Shown here: piece by piece, positions 11,818-12,090 of the stretch
How positions within the stretch are numbered: the stretch's first letter is position 1
How the letters are laid out: every line of letters starts with the position of its first letter
Source of the DNA: an uncultured Clostridia bacterium
GTDB taxonomy: Bacteria; Bacillota; Clostridia; TANB77; CAG-508
DNA: 12,090 nt
Direction: 5' to 3'
Assembly: GCA_948946035.1 (NCBI GenBank)
Contig: CARBKU010000023.1
Coordinates: forward strand, 1-12,090
The notes under the pieces: generated by a model
What the model saw: only the letters and a program-made list of their open reading frames with translations
Database searches by the model: none
What the model was told of the DNA's origin: nothing
Program-made: the position numbers and the translations under genes

Positions 11818-12090
11818 TTAGGTATTAATAAATAGTAAAATATATTTATATTTTACTATTGCTATTCTAGCATATGACAACTTTTTTGTAAATATTCTTT
11901 TTTTAATTTTCTGAGCATATTTATCAATTATATAATCAAATTTTTCATTTTTATAATCTTTCCAAAATTTTTCTCTATTTTCTGACATAGGTGTTGCCTT
12001 TGTTAATGTATATGTATATTTTATACAATCTTCTATTGTACAATTGATTAAATTTAAATATTTCTTTACTTCTTCAAATAATTTCTTTCC
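11818..12090 (-). CDS. unidentified protein, 3' end only (start beyond the window)
   Basis: An open minus-strand frame enters from the right window edge and runs for 90 codons to the TAA at 11818-11820, 14 bp before dapF. The visible C-terminal part is hydrophilic and basic (SENREKFWKDYKNEKFDYIIDKYAQKIKKRIF). It ends with a short hydrophobic tail (YKYILLFINT) encoded over the hairpin at 11831-11860. The ENREKFWKDYxxxxFDYIIDKYA pattern recalls C-termini of some clostridial proteins in polysaccharide-modification or F420-type clusters, but I cannot assign a family. Its tight spacing to dapF suggests co-transcription. Confidence 0.55.
   Translation of the reverse strand, partial: GKKLFEEVKKYLNLINCTIEDCIKYTYTLTKATPMSENREKFWKDYKNEKFDYIIDKYAQKIKKRIFTKKLSYARIAIVKYKYILLFINT
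11831..11860 (-). promoter_or_regulatory. perfect 13-bp hairpin at the dapF transcript start
   Basis: The 13-bp arms 11831-11843 and 11848-11860 are exact complements with a 4-nt ATTT loop. The start site predicted from the promoter at 11864-11892 would fall at about 11857, within the first arm, so the palindrome covers the 5' end of the mRNA. It could be an operator or a 5' stabilising stem. It also lies in the last codons of the upstream gene. Confidence 0.55.
11864..11892 (-). promoter_or_regulatory. promoter candidate of dapF-dapL
   Basis: On the minus strand TTTACA (11887-11892) and TAGAAT (11864-11869) are 17 bp apart, with TGC before the -10 making an extended -10. It lies within the 3' end of the upstream coding region. 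Confidence 0.6.

Noticed and set aside
1..12090. CRISPR arrays, tRNA or rRNA genes, and known riboswitches
   Set aside because: No regularly spaced repeats, cloverleaf or rRNA-like stretches were recognised on either strand by eye; the repeats present are palindromes or IS ends.

Overview
The window is very AT-rich (by eye roughly 25-30% GC) and reads like a low-GC Gram-positive of the class Clostridia. Supporting signs are strong AGGAGG-type ribosome binding sites, near-consensus SigA promoters (TTGAAA-17-TATAAT), GTG and TTG starts, a RepA_N-type replication initiator, a LL-diaminopimelate aminotransferase (DapL) lysine/peptidoglycan route, and remnants that look like sporulation genes. The genus cannot be fixed from this sequence.

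Left part, 1-2600: an accessory region. It opens with the right half of an IS21-family insertion sequence (istB plus the terminal repeats), ending near 778. A short, less AT-rich scrap follows, then a minus-strand pair made of a RepA_N-like initiator N-domain and a small charged protein, which looks like a piece of an integrative element or plasmid. Next is a minus-strand MntA/HepT (nucleotidyltransferase/HEPN) toxin-antitoxin pair.

Middle part, 2600-6450: small and membrane genes, most with their own promoter and terminator. It contains a 157-bp fold-back repeat, the 5' remnant of a NodB-type polysaccharide deacetylase, and an unrecognised 46-aa gene whose short transcript appears unusually well defined and hairpin-rich. 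It also holds DUF4190 and DUF2752 membrane proteins, a plus-strand cysteine-rich protein with a Cna-B/carboxypeptidase-regulatory-like fold, a 46-aa membrane peptide, and two half-length TauE/SafE permease subunits.

Right part, 6450-12090: conserved housekeeping genes, all on the minus strand. In order of transcription these are the 3' end of an unidentified gene, dapF and dapL (the last two steps to meso-diaminopimelate in the DapL pathway), a second fold-back repeat of 196 bp that appears related to the first, an HD-domain hydrolase, ruvA (Holliday junction binding) and rarA (replication-fork AAA+ ATPase). No ruvB follows ruvA.

No CRISPR array, tRNA or rRNA was recognised. The least explained items are the compact 46-aa transcription unit at 3190-3454, the two related fold-back elements, and the layered translation-control signals around the split TauE genes.
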